NCBI GenBank assembly: GCA_006937955.1
Contig: SSNP01000041.1
Span: 1,558,365 to 1,622,364, forward strand
Origin: Pachypanchax playfairii
Taxonomy: Eukaryota; Chordata; Actinopteri; Cyprinodontiformes; Aplocheilidae
Length of the DNA: 64,000 nt
Reading direction: 5' to 3'
In this document: one piece after another, positions 24,684-36,860 of the stretch
Layout of the letters: each line of letters opens with the position of its first letter
Position numbering within the stretch: the stretch's first letter is position 1
Made by a program: the position numbers and the translations under genes
The notes under the pieces: model-generated
What the model was told of the DNA's origin: nothing
The model's database searches: none
Seen by the model: the letters and a program-made list of their open reading frames with translations, nothing else

Positions 24684-25529
24684 GAGTATGAACAGTCACT
24701 TTAAGAGTAAAAATAAACAGGACTTTAAATGTATCATTGGCATCTTTACTTGCCACCACCAAATTACGTTGTTTGATTTTAACAGTCACACATAACTTTA
24801 GCATAAGAAAGGAAATACAAAGCTTAGTCTGTGACGGCGGTTAAAGAGTTAATGATGTTTTTGCTGCTCAACAAAGTGGTGTACTTACACCGAATGATCC
24901 GTTAAACCTTAAACAGAAAGGTCATGATGAAATGTTCAATACTTGAATCAGTCAGAGGCCTCGCGTTAACGAACACAATCATTCCAACTTTCTGTTTCAG
25001 CTCAGATTCACAGAGATAAACACCGACTTTTTCAAATTTTCCATTGCATGAACTCAATTCTTACAGTCTCTGTCAAACAACATTTACAGTGCTTGCCATT
25101 GTTTAATTAAGAGGAGGTGTGTGCTACATGAGAGCACGCACACTCTGGCTGGATGAAGGAACTCCTCCGCTGGGACTTGATTCGGTTTAAGAGATGAACG
25201 TGGGTGGAGGAGAGGAGATGTGCTTGCCAGAGAAACGCACAGTGCTCCACCAACACACTGCGTGCCCCGAGGGAATCAAGGCAAAGAAATCCTCCTGGAT
25301 TTTCTCTTTCAGTCTCTTGCTCTTTCTTGCTTTCCCCCCTTCTCTCCCTCTCATTCGGTTGTGGTAATTAATCATGGAATATCAAAAACATAAAAACACA
25401 CACAGGATGTAATAAGTTCAGAAAAGCAGGAATTCTTCTTTTGTCAGTCAACAAATTTTAATCTCTTTGAGCTTCTGTTTTGGCTTTAGGTGTTTAAAAA
25501 ATGTTTTTATGTTTTATAATTGAATTTTT
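24684..25529. other. unannotated sequence
   Basis: Nothing was recognised beyond a purine-rich stretch at 25200-25220. Confidence 0.35.
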
Positions 25530-25530
25530 C

Positions 25531-25760
25531 ATTGGGGTGGACAGCGGTGCAGCAGATTAGTAGTGTTACCAAGGTCACAGGTTCAATACCTTGCGGAATC
25601 TCCTCGGGCACATTTGGCTTCCCTTGTTTCCTCCCAAAGTCCAAAAATAGGCGTGTTATATCAACAGGCAGTTCTAAATTGGCCCCAAGTGTGAGCTTGT
25701 GCCATGTTGTCTGTTTTCTGTGAAGGACTGGCAATCTGTCCATTGTGTGTCCCACCACTT
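25531..25760 (+). repeat. SINE-like repeat with tRNA-like head, copy 3
   Basis: It starts with an A-box-like GCGGTGCAGCAGATTAG and a B-box-like GGTTCAATACC (25580-25590), followed by the body: GGCTTCCCTTGTTTCCTCCC, AAAGTCCAAAAATAGGCGTG, TTCTAAATTGGCCC, AAGGACTGGCAATCTGTCCA. The tRNA-like promoter plus body makes a tRNA-derived SINE the best reading. The GCATG block between the head and body is deleted. Confidence 0.65.
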
Positions 25761-25926
25761 ACTTCAGCAGTATGGATGTCAGGTGGTCACAAAGTAACAG
25801 CTTTTATTATGAAATATGTTTCTCTTCTGTACCTACTTCTTGTTTTCATGTCTCTTGTGTCTTCTGTTTAGATTTAATTCATGTTCTTCTTTTATTGAAT
25901 GTCTGATTTGGTCTTCTTGATTCATT

Positions 25927-26438
25927 CTTATCCTTGCTTTCCACTGGACGTGTGAGCAGCGCGCAACGTTAGTGACGCGTAATACGTGGCTGATCGCTGC
26001 CAATAAAGTCAGACCCTTTTCGCTGCACGCGCAGCAGTGCGCATGAGTCACGTCCCAGAAGTGTAGTGTCACGAGCATTACGCCGCAGTTCTATTTTGTT
26101 AACGCGGTATGTTTCTAAAATGCGTCAAGGTCAGCAGTTTAGTTAGAACCAGACAAGAAATCAGGCGTTTGTACCCGGAAGTTTGAAAATAAAAGCACAC
26201 GTTTCCGTTTGCGAGACTACGAGAAAATGACGTGTTTGAAGTCCGTATGTGGTGTGAAAATAAGCAACGTACCTTCTGGATACATGTTGTCGAATTTCTC
26301 TGCTTGTTGTTGTGTGTACTAACGAAATCACGTTCGTTTTTGCTATTCTCATGAGATTTCGTGATCCTCAAGGACCAGCTGGATGTGACGCTACATTCCA
26401 CTGGACTGCTCACGCGTTCAGTAGAAAGCAGGGGTCAT
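25927..26438 (+). mobile_element. family H repeat, copy 3, with terminal inverted repeats
   Basis: The left end CTTATCCTTGCTTTCCACTG and the inverted right end ATGACCCCTGCTTTCTACTG agree with each other and with the 24238 copy. The interior matches the other two copies (GTCACGTCCCAGAAG, CAAGAAATCAGGCGTTTG, ACCTTCTGGATACATGTTG). The CpG content is higher than in the surroundings. Confidence 0.7.
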
Positions 26439-26679
26439 GGTTTGGTGCTTGGCTGTGGTGCAGAACTGAAAGCAGGCAGCAGCAACAGGTGCACAAAATC
26501 CATAATAATTGTTTATAATAAAAATAAACTTGTCAAAGTAACTCACATGCATGAACCAAGCCTGACCAAGAACTGTGAAACAAAAGGTAAGACGTACTAC
26601 AAGGCTTGATTACCGGGATCAGAACTTGGTGTGTGATTACAGACACATATAACAAACCCTCCTGAACCAGACTTTATGT

Positions 26680-27060
26680 TCTGCTTTCACTGAGTTTTAG
26701 CAGGATTTTACTGTGATTTTAATTTGGAGGTTTTGTTATATGTTTCAGTTTAGTGTAATTTAGTTTTTGAAACATCACTCTGTTCCTCAGTTGACTCCAT
26801 CTTGGTCCTACAGTTCTCACCCGTCCAGTAACCCCCTAATTAGCTTCCTTCTCCCCCGGCTGTCCCCCGTTTTATAATCCCCTACCTTCAGTATAAATAC
26901 TTCTCTCTCTAAACAAGATCCTCGCGTTAACCTGATCCCATCTCCTCATACTTCCTGTGTTCCTGTTGTTTTCTTATTTTTGCAGTCTGTTTTGCCCATT
27001 AAACTGATTCATTTTGACTGAATACCTGCTTCTTTTAGTCCTGCCCACATCTAGATCTAT
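26680..27060 (+). mobile_element. LTR-like sequence
   Basis: The layout resembles the solo LTR at 11472: a TATA-like AGTATAAATACTTC (about 26889), a polyadenylation-like CCCATTAAACTGATTC (about 26996), and a U5-like CCTGCTTCTTTTAGTCCTGC near the end. No terminal TG/CA pair or duplication could be fixed, so the limits are rough. Confidence 0.4.
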
Positions 27061-28193
27061 TCCTCAACTCAACCGTATACTTTAGGGGTGTCCGACATCT
27101 AGAGTTTTTCCAAAACAAATAAGACAAAGATCATGTATCGGATAGTCAAACGAGCCACATTTAAATGCATAATTTTAAACATTAACCATGGAATGTTTTT
27201 TTTCCTGAAATACAAGATATTTTAATAAGATTCACAAGCACCTGTTAATTAAACACATTTATAGGTGCTCACATGGTAATAAATTAAATTATGAACTTCG
27301 TTTTGTTAAAAACTAACACTTTTAAAAAGTTTTTTTCCATGAAAATACAGTAACTGTCATGACTTCAGTGATTCTTAAAGCTTTTCCTCATTTTATTACA
27401 TATGGATTTGTGAATATGTAAATCAGCCTCACTGTACGGGTTGCCTGCAGCCAACCCTTCCATCCCTTTGCATCTGAGACAGAGTTCAGTCCCACACACA
27501 AGCTCTCATGGAGGCAGACTGAACTGCCGATGGGACATTTTGTTAAATCAGGGCAAAAAAAAGTCAAAGAACACATAAAAATAAATCACAGATCAACTGT
27601 TATTTTCTCAGTCTTAAGGAGCATCACTCCAAATAAACAGTTTAGATTTGGAAGCATCAAAACAGTTTTTCTAAATCAGTTTTTAAGGAAAAACAAACTG
27701 CAATTTTGGATTATACAGAAAAATTCCATCGACAGTATCAAACACCCTGTTGGCAGCTGGTTTATCAAGTAATAGTGAAAGAGCATCATCACAGCAGACA
27801 TCTGTAACTTACTAATCAAAAATAAATGTCATTTTAGATATTATAAAGAAAACTATTACAGATATTTCTTCAATATTCTTTGAATAGAAAACAAAAAAAA
27901 AAATGACTTGTAAAACTGCCAAGAAGAAAAAAAGACAATGTAAATATAAATATCTATAAAAATACCACAAAAACTTGATGTGATTTGATTTCAATTAAAA
28001 AAAATCTGTTGTAATGAGAATTATGACTAAATTAGAGATCTAAAACGAAATATATTTTCTTTTTCAATCTAGGTATAAAAAACATTTGTCTATGTTCCCA
28101 CTTTCAGGTCAACATAAAGACATTGTTTAAGGATGAATGAAATGCAGAACATCTAAAAGGCTGATTGTGGAAAGCAAAATGGTCACTGAAACT
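27061..28193. other. unannotated sequence, possible hAT end
   Basis: TTAGGGGTGTCC at 27082 resembles a hAT terminus (CAGGGGTGTCC) but no partner is seen. The remainder is AT-rich and unrecognised. Confidence 0.3.
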
Positions 28194-28681
28194 GTAAGAA
28201 TGGGCAGGTGTGGTTCAGGTATGCAGACAGCAGGTAAATACCAAAATGAGTCTTTAATGAAATAAACTTTACAACAACACCCCTGGAGGCATGACATGAA
28301 CTAGAAAACAGCAGAATCTGAGTGAACAACCTGACTGCTAGGTAGATTACTGACATGAGAACCAGGTGTGTGATTACAGATGATCTGCAGCTGTGAGTTA
28401 ACCTGGCTCTTCCAGATCTATGTGTACATGTGTGTTGAGTTAGGGACACACAATAAATCTGGAACTGCTCCGTCTGATTAAACAAGATTTATGAAATAAT
28501 AAAATGCAAAAATTAATGACAATAAAATTGCATGGGAATACACATCGGAAATAACGAAACTGTGAAAATAAAAACACAATAAAACACCTAACAGCACAGA
28601 AAAGGCAAAAACTAATCTGAAACACAGAAACTGAGACTTTTTTTCCATCAAGCACCTGAAGCAATTATTGTGTCATGACAT
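28194..28681 (-). mobile_element. LTR-like sequence, minus orientation
   Basis: On the minus strand it begins TGTCATGACACAATAATTGC and ends at CCCATTCTTACA, with a polyadenylation-like TTCATTAAAGACTC near the end. TG...CA ends are compatible with an LTR, but no flanking duplication matches, so this stays tentative. Confidence 0.35.
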
Positions 28682-28689
28682 GCAGATGT

Positions 28690-28912
28690 GTTAAAATCAG
28701 TTCTATCTCACAATGATGAAGAATCCTTTAAAACATTCCTGGATCCAGACGGTGATCCGGATCACCCCCAAAATCTACTCACTTTGTCTTTGGACCATTT
28801 CAGACCTTTTCCTGAATATTTAATCCAAATCCATTCAGAACTTTGAGTCATCTTGTTAATAAACAAACAGACCCTGGTGAAAACGTTACATCTCTCAGAG
28901 GAGGAAACTAGA
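28690..28912 (+). repeat. RTE-like LINE 3'-end or derived SINE fragment, copy 2
   Basis: ATGAAGAATCCTTTAAAAC, ATTCCTGGATCCAGACGG, TGATCCGGATCACCCCCAAA, CATTTCAGACCTTTTCCTGA, TCTTGTTAATAAACAAACAG and GAGGAGGAAAC follow the same order as the copy at 720-922 and extend further 5'. Confidence 0.65.
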
Positions 28913-29202
28913 CACGATAAAGAAGAACACGAAACTAAGAGATCAAACAATAAACACAAACAAGGAAGCCAAGTTATACACATATTTCTACAACTAAACT
29001 TAAATATAATGAATCATAAATTAAAAAAAGAAGAAACACAAACCTGAAATAATCCTCACTGAGATAAAAACAAACAAACAACACATGATAAAGACGAGTG
29101 AATCATGTTTCAGCCCTTTAAGTATAATGAAAAGATCTAACACCATGATGCATATGTAATCAAGGTATGTTAGTATAATATATTTTAAAACATGGGATTG
29201 CA

Positions 29203-29344
29203 TTTATTTATTTATTTGTTTTTTAATTTGTTTATTCATTTATTTATTTCAAACAAACAAAAAATATTCACACTCACTTTTTTTTGTTTTTTACAATTCC
29301 TGTTTTAAAAGGGAGGTAGGCAGAAGTAAAAAAATAAAACCCTA
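29203..29344. repeat. (TTTA)n-rich tract plus unclassified repeat tail
   Basis: TTTATTTATTTATTTG units occur at 29203-29255. They are followed by a T-run and by AAAAGGGAGGTAGGCAGAAG and CCCTACCCCCTTT, which resembles a fish LINE-associated tail. The classification is not secure. Confidence 0.5.
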
Positions 29345-29444
29345 CCCCCTTTACACATTAAAGTTTAAAGTGTATAAACTGAAAATGTATTTATTCTAAA
29401 AAATAAAAAGGTCCAATGGTGAGTGGTCCAAATGATGTCATTAA

Positions 29445-30081
29445 GGATGCATTCACACCAGCCCTGTTTAGTCCACTTGAATCGAACTCTAGTTCGTTTG
29501 CACAGAAAGTCTGGTTCGTTTGGGGAGGTGTGAACGGACAACCAAACTCTGATTCAGACCAAACAATCGAACTCTTGTCCACCTAAAAACGTGGGTCTCG
29601 GATCGATTGAAACAAACTCTGGTGCAGTTCGATAGCATGTGTGAACGCAACCGAACCGAGACCACATCCAAAGCAGGAAGTGGACTATATTGTGTAGCCT
29701 TCTCAGCCGCCTAGTGTTGTCCTCTGTCTTGTTATCTGCTCATTCTGAGTCCAGTGCTGCAGAATATTGATCTGGTACATTCACCAAACACAAAAGATCC
29801 CAAAACCACCGGAATCTGCTGCTACTCCAAGTTTTCCAAGTTTGTTTATGTTTCACTCTCCCGCGGCAGCGCCAGGAAGTGAAGTAACAACAATATAAAA
29901 ATAGTGCAGTAACTCTACAGCGCCACCACAGGCAGGGGTGTAACACGCTCCCAATTATATTTAGTTCATTCCATAAAGTGCAGTGTGAATTCAAACCGCA
30001 CCAACTAAAAACAGCAACAATGTTGCAATTTTGGTCCCCAATTGAACCGAGTCTACCGGACTATCATGCGTGAATACAGCC
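29445..30081. mobile_element. PIF/Harbinger-like MITE
   Basis: The 637-bp unit starts GGATGCATTCACACC and ends with the inverted GGCTGTATTCACGCA (12 of 15 bases match). It is flanked by TAA on both sides (29442-29444 and 30082-30084). A 3-bp TWA duplication with GG-starting ends fits PIF/Harbinger. Subterminal GAACTCTAGTTCG and related CGAAC/GTTCG motifs recur near both ends. No transposase or Myb gene is visible. Confidence 0.65.
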
Positions 30082-30084
30082 TAA

Positions 30085-31718
30085 GACTGTTTCTTAACAT
30101 TTTTGTTGATAGAAGACACCAAAAAACACAGAAAACATTAGAAAATCACTTTAAAAACATGTTGTTTACATAGTGGTAAACAGGAATTACTAAAGGTACT
30201 GCATAGATACAAGAGACAGGAAGCGAATAGAATATACGATCAGATTTTTACAGACATGATGCATCCCACGGCTTCACACACTCATGAAAACAGTGAACAA
30301 AGGGTTGTTAAGAGGGGTCACGATTTTACTGTCATCCCTCCACCCCATATGTTGATGGGAGCAGCAGGGGATGTTTTCATTAGCAACCCTTTTATCTAAC
30401 TCCTCAAACACTGTTAATGAGGGGCTGTCGCGCTACACGGTATAAACAATAGCAAACGAGGTCTCACCGGAGTTCATATCCACGCTGACAGCAGAGCAGC
30501 TCTTCTAACTAATTGTGTGTAATTCATGACAACGACATGTAGCATTACGTGCAACCTTGTCTTCAAAATAGTCGACACGGTGTGAAATGTAAGTATGAAA
30601 CATAAAAAGATGATCCTTAACATTTCAATCATGTTATTCATCATGACATTTTACAGGAACATTTGATGCCGACTGTGTCGCGTTTCAAAGTGGGTGCAGT
30701 CAGTTTTGAACGTGTTGCATCATTTTATTTTTTCTTTGTTTTAGAAAACAAAAAAAAACTGCTGTATAATTTGGAAGAAAGTTACAGACACATTCTTCCT
30801 TGATGGGGAGATTTTTAGAGCTGCTCAACAACTTTGTCTGAAGTTGTTCTCGTTTCATAAATGGATACCTGTGGTTGTTATGTTCAGATCAGTTTTGCAG
30901 CAAGGCTTCACGCTGTTTTTAGTTGAATGTGGTTGGTTCTTCTAAAATAAGCAATGCTTTCCCAAAAGATCTTGTCTGGAACCTCATTGTCTCCAGTCGG
31001 TTGTACTTTTGCAGCTGAAAAACGAAAAACATGAAACTCTGCATTGATCGAGTTTGAAAGAGAGAAGCTTTGAAACTTGTATTTTGGATGTAACAAAGTT
31101 TTAAATACTGAATACTCTAAAACACTTTAATTATAACCTGCATTTTTATGGAAAAGGTAACTGAATATGTATTTTGTTTAAGGATTTTAGTTTTTACAGA
31201 CAGATGCTTGTGTTCTGAATTCATCTTCTGGTATTAATTACAATGTCAAACGCATCAGCTTTCTAAATTTGCTGATTGTCAGACAAAAATCAATCATACA
31301 CATAACGGTCCAGACAACCAACTGCAAGAGCAAATTTACGAAGCTCAGATCACCTCCTTCAGATAAAAATACTTTTTTCTTTTGTTGATAAAAATACACA
31401 CCGTCATTTTAAAGAATGAAATAACATAGAAGATAGATGAAAGTTATTCTAACCAATCTAAATCTGATATTTTAAGCGATAACCTCCTTAAAAGAGGTTC
31501 ATGTTGTTTACCTTCCTGTCAGGGTTCGGGGATTTTGAGAAGCTTTTCCTTTCGTTTCAACTACTCTCTTCTTTTTACCTCATATTCTTTATTCTGAACT
31601 GCTTTTTTTTTCAGGTGAGTCCTGGCTGCTCAATTTAGCTCCGCCCTCAGTCTGTGGCAGCACCTAATGAGTCACACCTGTGAGCTAATGGCTCATTTAC
31701 ACCACTCTGCAAGACTAC
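30085..31718. other. unannotated sequence
   Basis: Nothing was recognised. It looks mostly unique. Confidence 0.4.
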
Positions 31719-31722
31719 TTAA

Positions 31723-32030
31723 AGCAGTACAAAGTAACTTTTAAAACTTTAAGCTACTAATTTGACACTTGTCTAAGTGGATACTCATCGAAAAACATGT
31801 TCAGCTTCATATTAGACACTCTGGACGCCTCTGGTTCAGTGATCCGGGTCGCAGCCGTAAATGGGTGGAAATAGAGGTACGACACAAGAACATTTTTGTA
31901 CTTATAAATACTTTTTTTTTAAATGTTCCCTCAAAAGTACAATATTGGTCTTTATAAGGCCAGAAATGTCTTTTTGAGTGTTCAAACTGATATAAAGTAC
32001 AAATATATACCATTTCAGGTTACTGCACCT
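31723..32030. mobile_element. TTAA-type MITE, family gamma-related, copy 4
   Basis: TTAA (31719-31722) precedes AGCAGTACAAAGTAACTTTT. The right end, inverted, reads AGGTGCAGTAACCTGAAATG next to TCAA (a decayed TTAA). The segment ACTTGTCTAAGTGGATACTC...AAAAACATGTTCAGCTT is shared with the inverted copy at 58200-58341. Confidence 0.6.
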
Positions 32031-32034
32031 TCAA

Positions 32035-32629
32035 GCCTGGCCAAGGCTGGTTAATCTCTATTTTATCAAGTTTCCTCATTGTCAAGTGTTGGTTTTAGAC
32101 TTCAAAAAATGGCATAATTTTACTGGAACAAAAATGGACCTGGACTAAAGGGTCCCCTAACAACAATAAGGGTACAGATTCTTGTCGCTGGGGGTTTTAG
32201 TTCAGGTCCATGCTGTATTTGATATTCCTTCAGATTCTCATTGTACTCTTGTTTTAAAACTTGCATCATGGCTGTAGATTTTTTTTATTATGAATTTAAA
32301 CACCCCCCCCCCCCTCCAAAAAAAAAAAAGAAAACCCATTGCCATGTTGAAAGAAAGAAAGTACAGAAAGAAAACACAAAGTATCTGCTTCAGCACCTGC
32401 AGAGACACAAAAACAAGAACAGAAAGAACACGGCAACAGGAGACATTTATGCTAAAAAAAAAGAATAAGTTTACATAAACACACACCTAAATGACAATAA
32501 ACCTTGTTAAACCTTGTGCTTCAGTGATGTCACAGCCAGATTTAATATATGCAAATACCTGAGTGCAGTGACACGCTTGTGTTTGTGGAATTTCAGCATA
32601 TTCAATATTTTCAATATTTTAACAATGAA
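32035..32629. other. unannotated sequence with C-run/A-run
   Basis: A C-run followed by T and an A-run occurs at 32302-32328. Nothing coding is seen. Confidence 0.4.
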
Positions 32630-33130
32630 GTGCAAAACACCTCAGCTATGTCCCACATGACCTGAAGCGGACCATGAGAGACCGAGCCCCAAAACACCCA
32701 AGGACCTCCCAGAGGCAGAGGGGTCCCAGAACAGAGCAGTGTGAACCACGACCCCTCCAGACAAGAGCAGCAATGACCACCAGAGCAGCCGCCCCACAAA
32801 ACACAGCTTAGAGACTCCAGGGGGCTGCAGCGATGAGCCCACTGGCCCCGCCGGCAACCAGCCACACCCAAGAGGACCGAGACATGGATCAGGAGACCCA
32901 AGGACCAAGGGCCCCCGCCCCCCCAACAGGGACCCAACCCGGCTAGGAAGGACCAGGCCCCACCAAGCTGCCGTCGGGAGAGAGCCAGCACACGTTCAGG
33001 AGCCAAGCCCCAAACCTGAAGGGCCACCAGTGCACCAACCAGCTGAGGTGCCACTCAGGAGGGGAGCTCAGAGGGGAGGGAGAGGCGGCCCTTTCTGTAG
33101 AGAGGCTAAAGATACCACAAGAGAGAGGAG
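32630..33130. repeat. GC-rich, T-poor island (probable interspersed repeat)
   Basis: For about 500 bases the plus strand is rich in A, C and G and strikingly poor in T, unlike the AT-rich flanks. Phrases such as GACCCAAGGACC, CCAGGCCCCACCAAG and GAGAGAGCCAGC echo a repeat I recall from other fish genomes but cannot name. The 147-codon minus-strand open frame here is explained by the T depletion, which removes minus-strand stop codons. Confidence 0.55.
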
Positions 33131-35379
33131 TCTGAAGCCCAACCTGACAGACAGACAAGGACATAACTTAAATCATGTTCAGTTTTTACAGTGTATATTG
33201 TGTTTTTACACACACCTTGAAAAGAGATCTTGATCTTTTTAGCCAATCACGTCTTTACACATACCCATAACAGTATGATGCAATTAATGTTAGCTTAGAA
33301 CCTTGTCTCCTTCTGAAAGGACCGTCCAGTAGAACAGATATCCACAGCTGTGTGTAGCTTCAACCTTTACTAACAGTTATTTAACACACAGTACACGCAA
33401 GCAAATAAAATGTTTAAAAAATGAACATATTCTTGATCATTTTTTAAGTTTTCCTACCTTTTTTAGATGAAATGAAAACAAAACACAGACCCACAATGGA
33501 CCTGAGAAGTTACATTTAATTTAAATACTTGATTCTTAGTTTAATTTCACTAGAGATCCAAGATATTCACAAGAGTAAGCAACACAATCATCCTTCACAG
33601 TGCTCTGAACTTCTGCTGCGTCAATGGTAGAAACCGGTTTTTTTCCTGCTGCTGCGGCAGGAATCCTTCACTCCACGCAGAAACTAGCACTGCGTCTAAA
33701 TAGAGTTGTTGAAACATGAGAATCCAGGGCTTAAAGAACAAAAGAAGAGGCAAAGTTCAAATAAGACAAAGAGTCTGCGAGCTTAAAGCTGTCAATCCCT
33801 GGCATCTTTAGTACCTAGCAAGGCCTCCTTCTGGGATCAACCACAAAGTTGGAATGAAGACGAGGAACTTTTCAAGTCCACCACCTCGCTCCCTAAAACT
33901 CTGCCACCTTACCTTCTCCCCTCCCTTCCATCCATAAGCACCGGGACCAGGGGTTGAGGGAGGTTTAAGGTTTAGATGTGTGGGTTGGGTGGGTGGAGCG
34001 CTAAAGAACTTTCCCTGAACTTCCACTGGCTTTTCACATCACACTTTCATCTCAGGTCACTGTCAGAGGAGGATTTATCTTATTAAAAGCTGCCTTGAGA
34101 TGAAACAGGGCTGCAGAACACTGACGGGCCCGACTGGTGCTGCTTTTTCTCCCTCAGATATCTAACAATGAAGTTTTTCTTTTAGCTAAATGTGGGTCAT
34201 TTATATCCAGTGACCCCCACCGTCAATGTCTAATTAATTAATTTGTGACAGAAAGTTCCATAAATCACAAAAACAGATTGTGTGCAGAGAAAAAGAAGTC
34301 CTGTGAATACCGTATTTATTCGTTTTTTTGTATTTGAATGAGTAGAATAATAAAAAAACATGCATTAAGAAATCTAAAAGAATAAACTCTGTTCTGATTT
34401 TGTAGCCTGGCAGAGAGCAGTCAGTCTTATTGGAGAAAAATATGTCAGCCAGGCCTTGATGAATACGAAGGCATACCTAGATGACATGTTTGGATCAGTC
34501 GGAGGATGACAAAGTCAGGAAACAAAGACACTGACAAAACTGACAAAAGACACATTTGTTCAGTTCTGATGAGCCCCAGAAAGCTGACAGTTATTGAAAA
34601 TGCACGCTTTCACAAAAAGCCTGTTTTCTCTCACACATGTTATTTGGTTTTTGTCAATCTCCTGGCATTGTTGTTGTTGCAGGCCTGGTTTAATGATAGC
34701 AAATTCATCCCAGACGGCAAGATCATAAAAGTGTAGCAACACAATGGTAAAGCACAAAACTATCAGCGGCTGCTCTTTGTGTCTTTCCCTGCCCGACTCA
34801 GGTAACTTCTGTTACAAAGACCGTTCACGAACATTATCAGAGCCGCACGATTATCTGATTTGTTGATGTAAAGCATTTAATTTGCCCGTGCTTTTGCATG
34901 TGTTCAACCAATTTTTAGCCTCACAATAGATTCAGAGTTTTGCGTTAGAAGCAGACAATGAAAAGAGCTTTGAGAAAAAATTCTTTCCACAGACGTTATG
35001 TAATGCCTCGGTGCTCATTGTATCTATATCTCTGTACTCTGTAAATCTCACTGGGGTGTGATGCAAAGCTGCTCGCTTCTCTGAAAGCAAACCTTGCCAG
35101 GATTTTTCCCTTCTTCATAAAATCTGTTCTGATATACACAGCTGTAGAATAAATTGAAATAAAAGGTCTTTTTTTTTTGTCTGATTGTGGTACTAGTAAT
35201 ATCTAAAGCGAAACATATTTAGGTTAATGGTGAAGTTCAAACAAAAGATTTTAGAACGTCTTATATGTATGTGTCTGTGATCAGAATACCAACCTTTTAT
35301 CCTAAATCGACCAGTAAGTGATGACAATTAATATTAGGAAAAAAACTAACTCAATCTGGGATCCTAGTAAAAAGGCGAC
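33131..35379. other. unannotated sequence
   Basis: No repeat or exon was recognised. Confidence 0.4.
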
Positions 35380-35650
35380 TGGACTTTTTTTCTTGGTTTT
35401 TTAAGACGTTTTCTTCTCATCGGAGGAGATTCATCAGTTCTAAATGAAAAGTGCAGAGTTTCAACTCTTAAGTTGTCATGAGTGAGCTGGCATGCACATC
35501 AGTCCCATCGTCTTCTGAGGGTCGTTGGTGTTTTTGTTAAACTAGTTTGTATGTGAGATGTTTTGCTCTCTTGCCTGAAGATATAAGTTGTGATGTAACA
35601 CTTGGGGTGAGATTAGATTCAGAGCTGCATAGTCGGTTCTTGAGTTGAGA
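35380..35650 (-). repeat. unclassified fish interspersed repeat (possibly Penelope-like end)
   Basis: TTAAGACGTTTTCTTCTCATCGG...GATTCATCAG resembles, inverted, the 'ATGAGAAGAAAACGTCT' signature often found at ends of Penelope-type and similar fish repeats. It is followed by TGCACATCAGTCCCATCG and AGATGTTTTGCTCTCTTGCC. Recognition is from memory only. Confidence 0.4.
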
Positions 35651-36006
35651 CCTAAGGCCCCATCCTCTGTCTCAATCTAGATGATCGATGGTTTGAGAGT
35701 GGAAAATTATGACTTGGCTAACTAAGAAACCTTCACCAGCAAATACATCTGGGAATACATTCATACATGGCTAGAACCCAGATCAGTTCTTTGTAGGCTC
35801 GCAGGGTTGGTGAGTTGAAAAGAACCAGATAACACAGGCAACATAGACGGTTGCCTAGGACACCACCTGCTGGAGGGGAGCCTCATTCAAGGCACCATTA
35901 TGGAAAGAGCTGGCTCTGGTTGGTGTCCATCTGCACCATGGATGGGAGAGAGGTGGCGTGCAGCCCAGTCATTACAAATCTGAACAGCCTCAAGTCGTTC
36001 CATTAA

Positions 36007-36398
36007 AGGTGCAATATCTAAGAATTAGACCTTGTCATCAAATCGTTCATGTATAAAAACAAACTCATCCACTTTCAGCCACTCACCCTCTCCCCTCCCC
36101 GATTCTTCTGCTGGGTTGCCAGTTCCAATGTTGATCCTCTTTTTATTTCTCTTGTATTTTTTCAGTTTTTGGGAAGGATGTTGTGGTTTCTTAAGTTTAC
36201 TACAAGCCACCTCAGGGCTGCTTCTTTCACTCTTTGCTGCTTGTTGTGGAATTACAGCTGCTTGTGTTGAAGACTTGGCAACCTTGCAGCCGGCTGAGAT
36301 CGAAATCTGTAATGTGTCCTTACTTTCAACATCATTAGGACATTAGACTGTTGTGTGAGTATTTCACCGTGAAATTCTACATATATACATATTGTACT
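36007..36398 (-). mobile_element. TTAA-type MITE, family alpha, copy 1
   Basis: It is flanked by TTAA (36003-36006 and 36399-36402). The left end AGGTGCAATATCTAAGAATT and the inverted right end AGTACAATATGTATATATG are related to each other and to the ends of 39207-39751. The interiors match in opposite orientation: CAACAGTCTAATGTCC, ATCTCAGCCGGCTG, GCCAAGTCTTCAACACAAGC, AGCTGTAATTC. No protein is encoded. Confidence 0.82.
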
Positions 36399-36402
36399 TT
36401 AA

Positions 36403-36860
36403 ATTCAAGCTCCTCAAGAGTGTCTCTGAAGTTGGTGTTAATTTTCTCATGTAGAAAGTTTCAGAGTTCTACTTCAGTCGACATGTTCACAATAACTCCT
36501 GCACAGCAACGTGGACAGAAATACATCAGAATTGAGCATATTTCGCTTATTATAAAAATAATTCCTTTAGTTCTGTCTAAATGTTCCAAATATATTTCCA
36601 CACTGAAATGTCTTGGGAAAAAATTCCTTGAGTAGGTTACATCCTGACAAATGATGCATGACTGGATGTAACGATTGTGAAAATGTTTCTAGTGTGTGGG
36701 TTCAGAACAGAAACAGGGACCTTCACTAACCACAAAGCTAACTGCAAAAAGAGTTCGGATCAAGTTCAGTTAATAGTGATTGGACAGAAATATAGTTATA
36801 AAATCTAAGATTAAAATGCATGCAGAACAATGTCTAAAATTACATGAAGAGCTGGATATA
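36403..36860. other. unannotated sequence
   Basis: Nothing was recognised. Confidence 0.4.

Noticed and set aside
29203..29255. Regularly spaced TTTATTTA units as a repeat array of CRISPR type
   Set aside because: They are simple AT-rich repeats without spacers, in a vertebrate genome.
32611..33054. 147-codon minus-strand open frame rich in Gly, Leu, Trp, Cys
   Set aside because: It is a by-product of T depletion on the plus strand (few minus-strand stops) within a probable repeat, and it has no domain.
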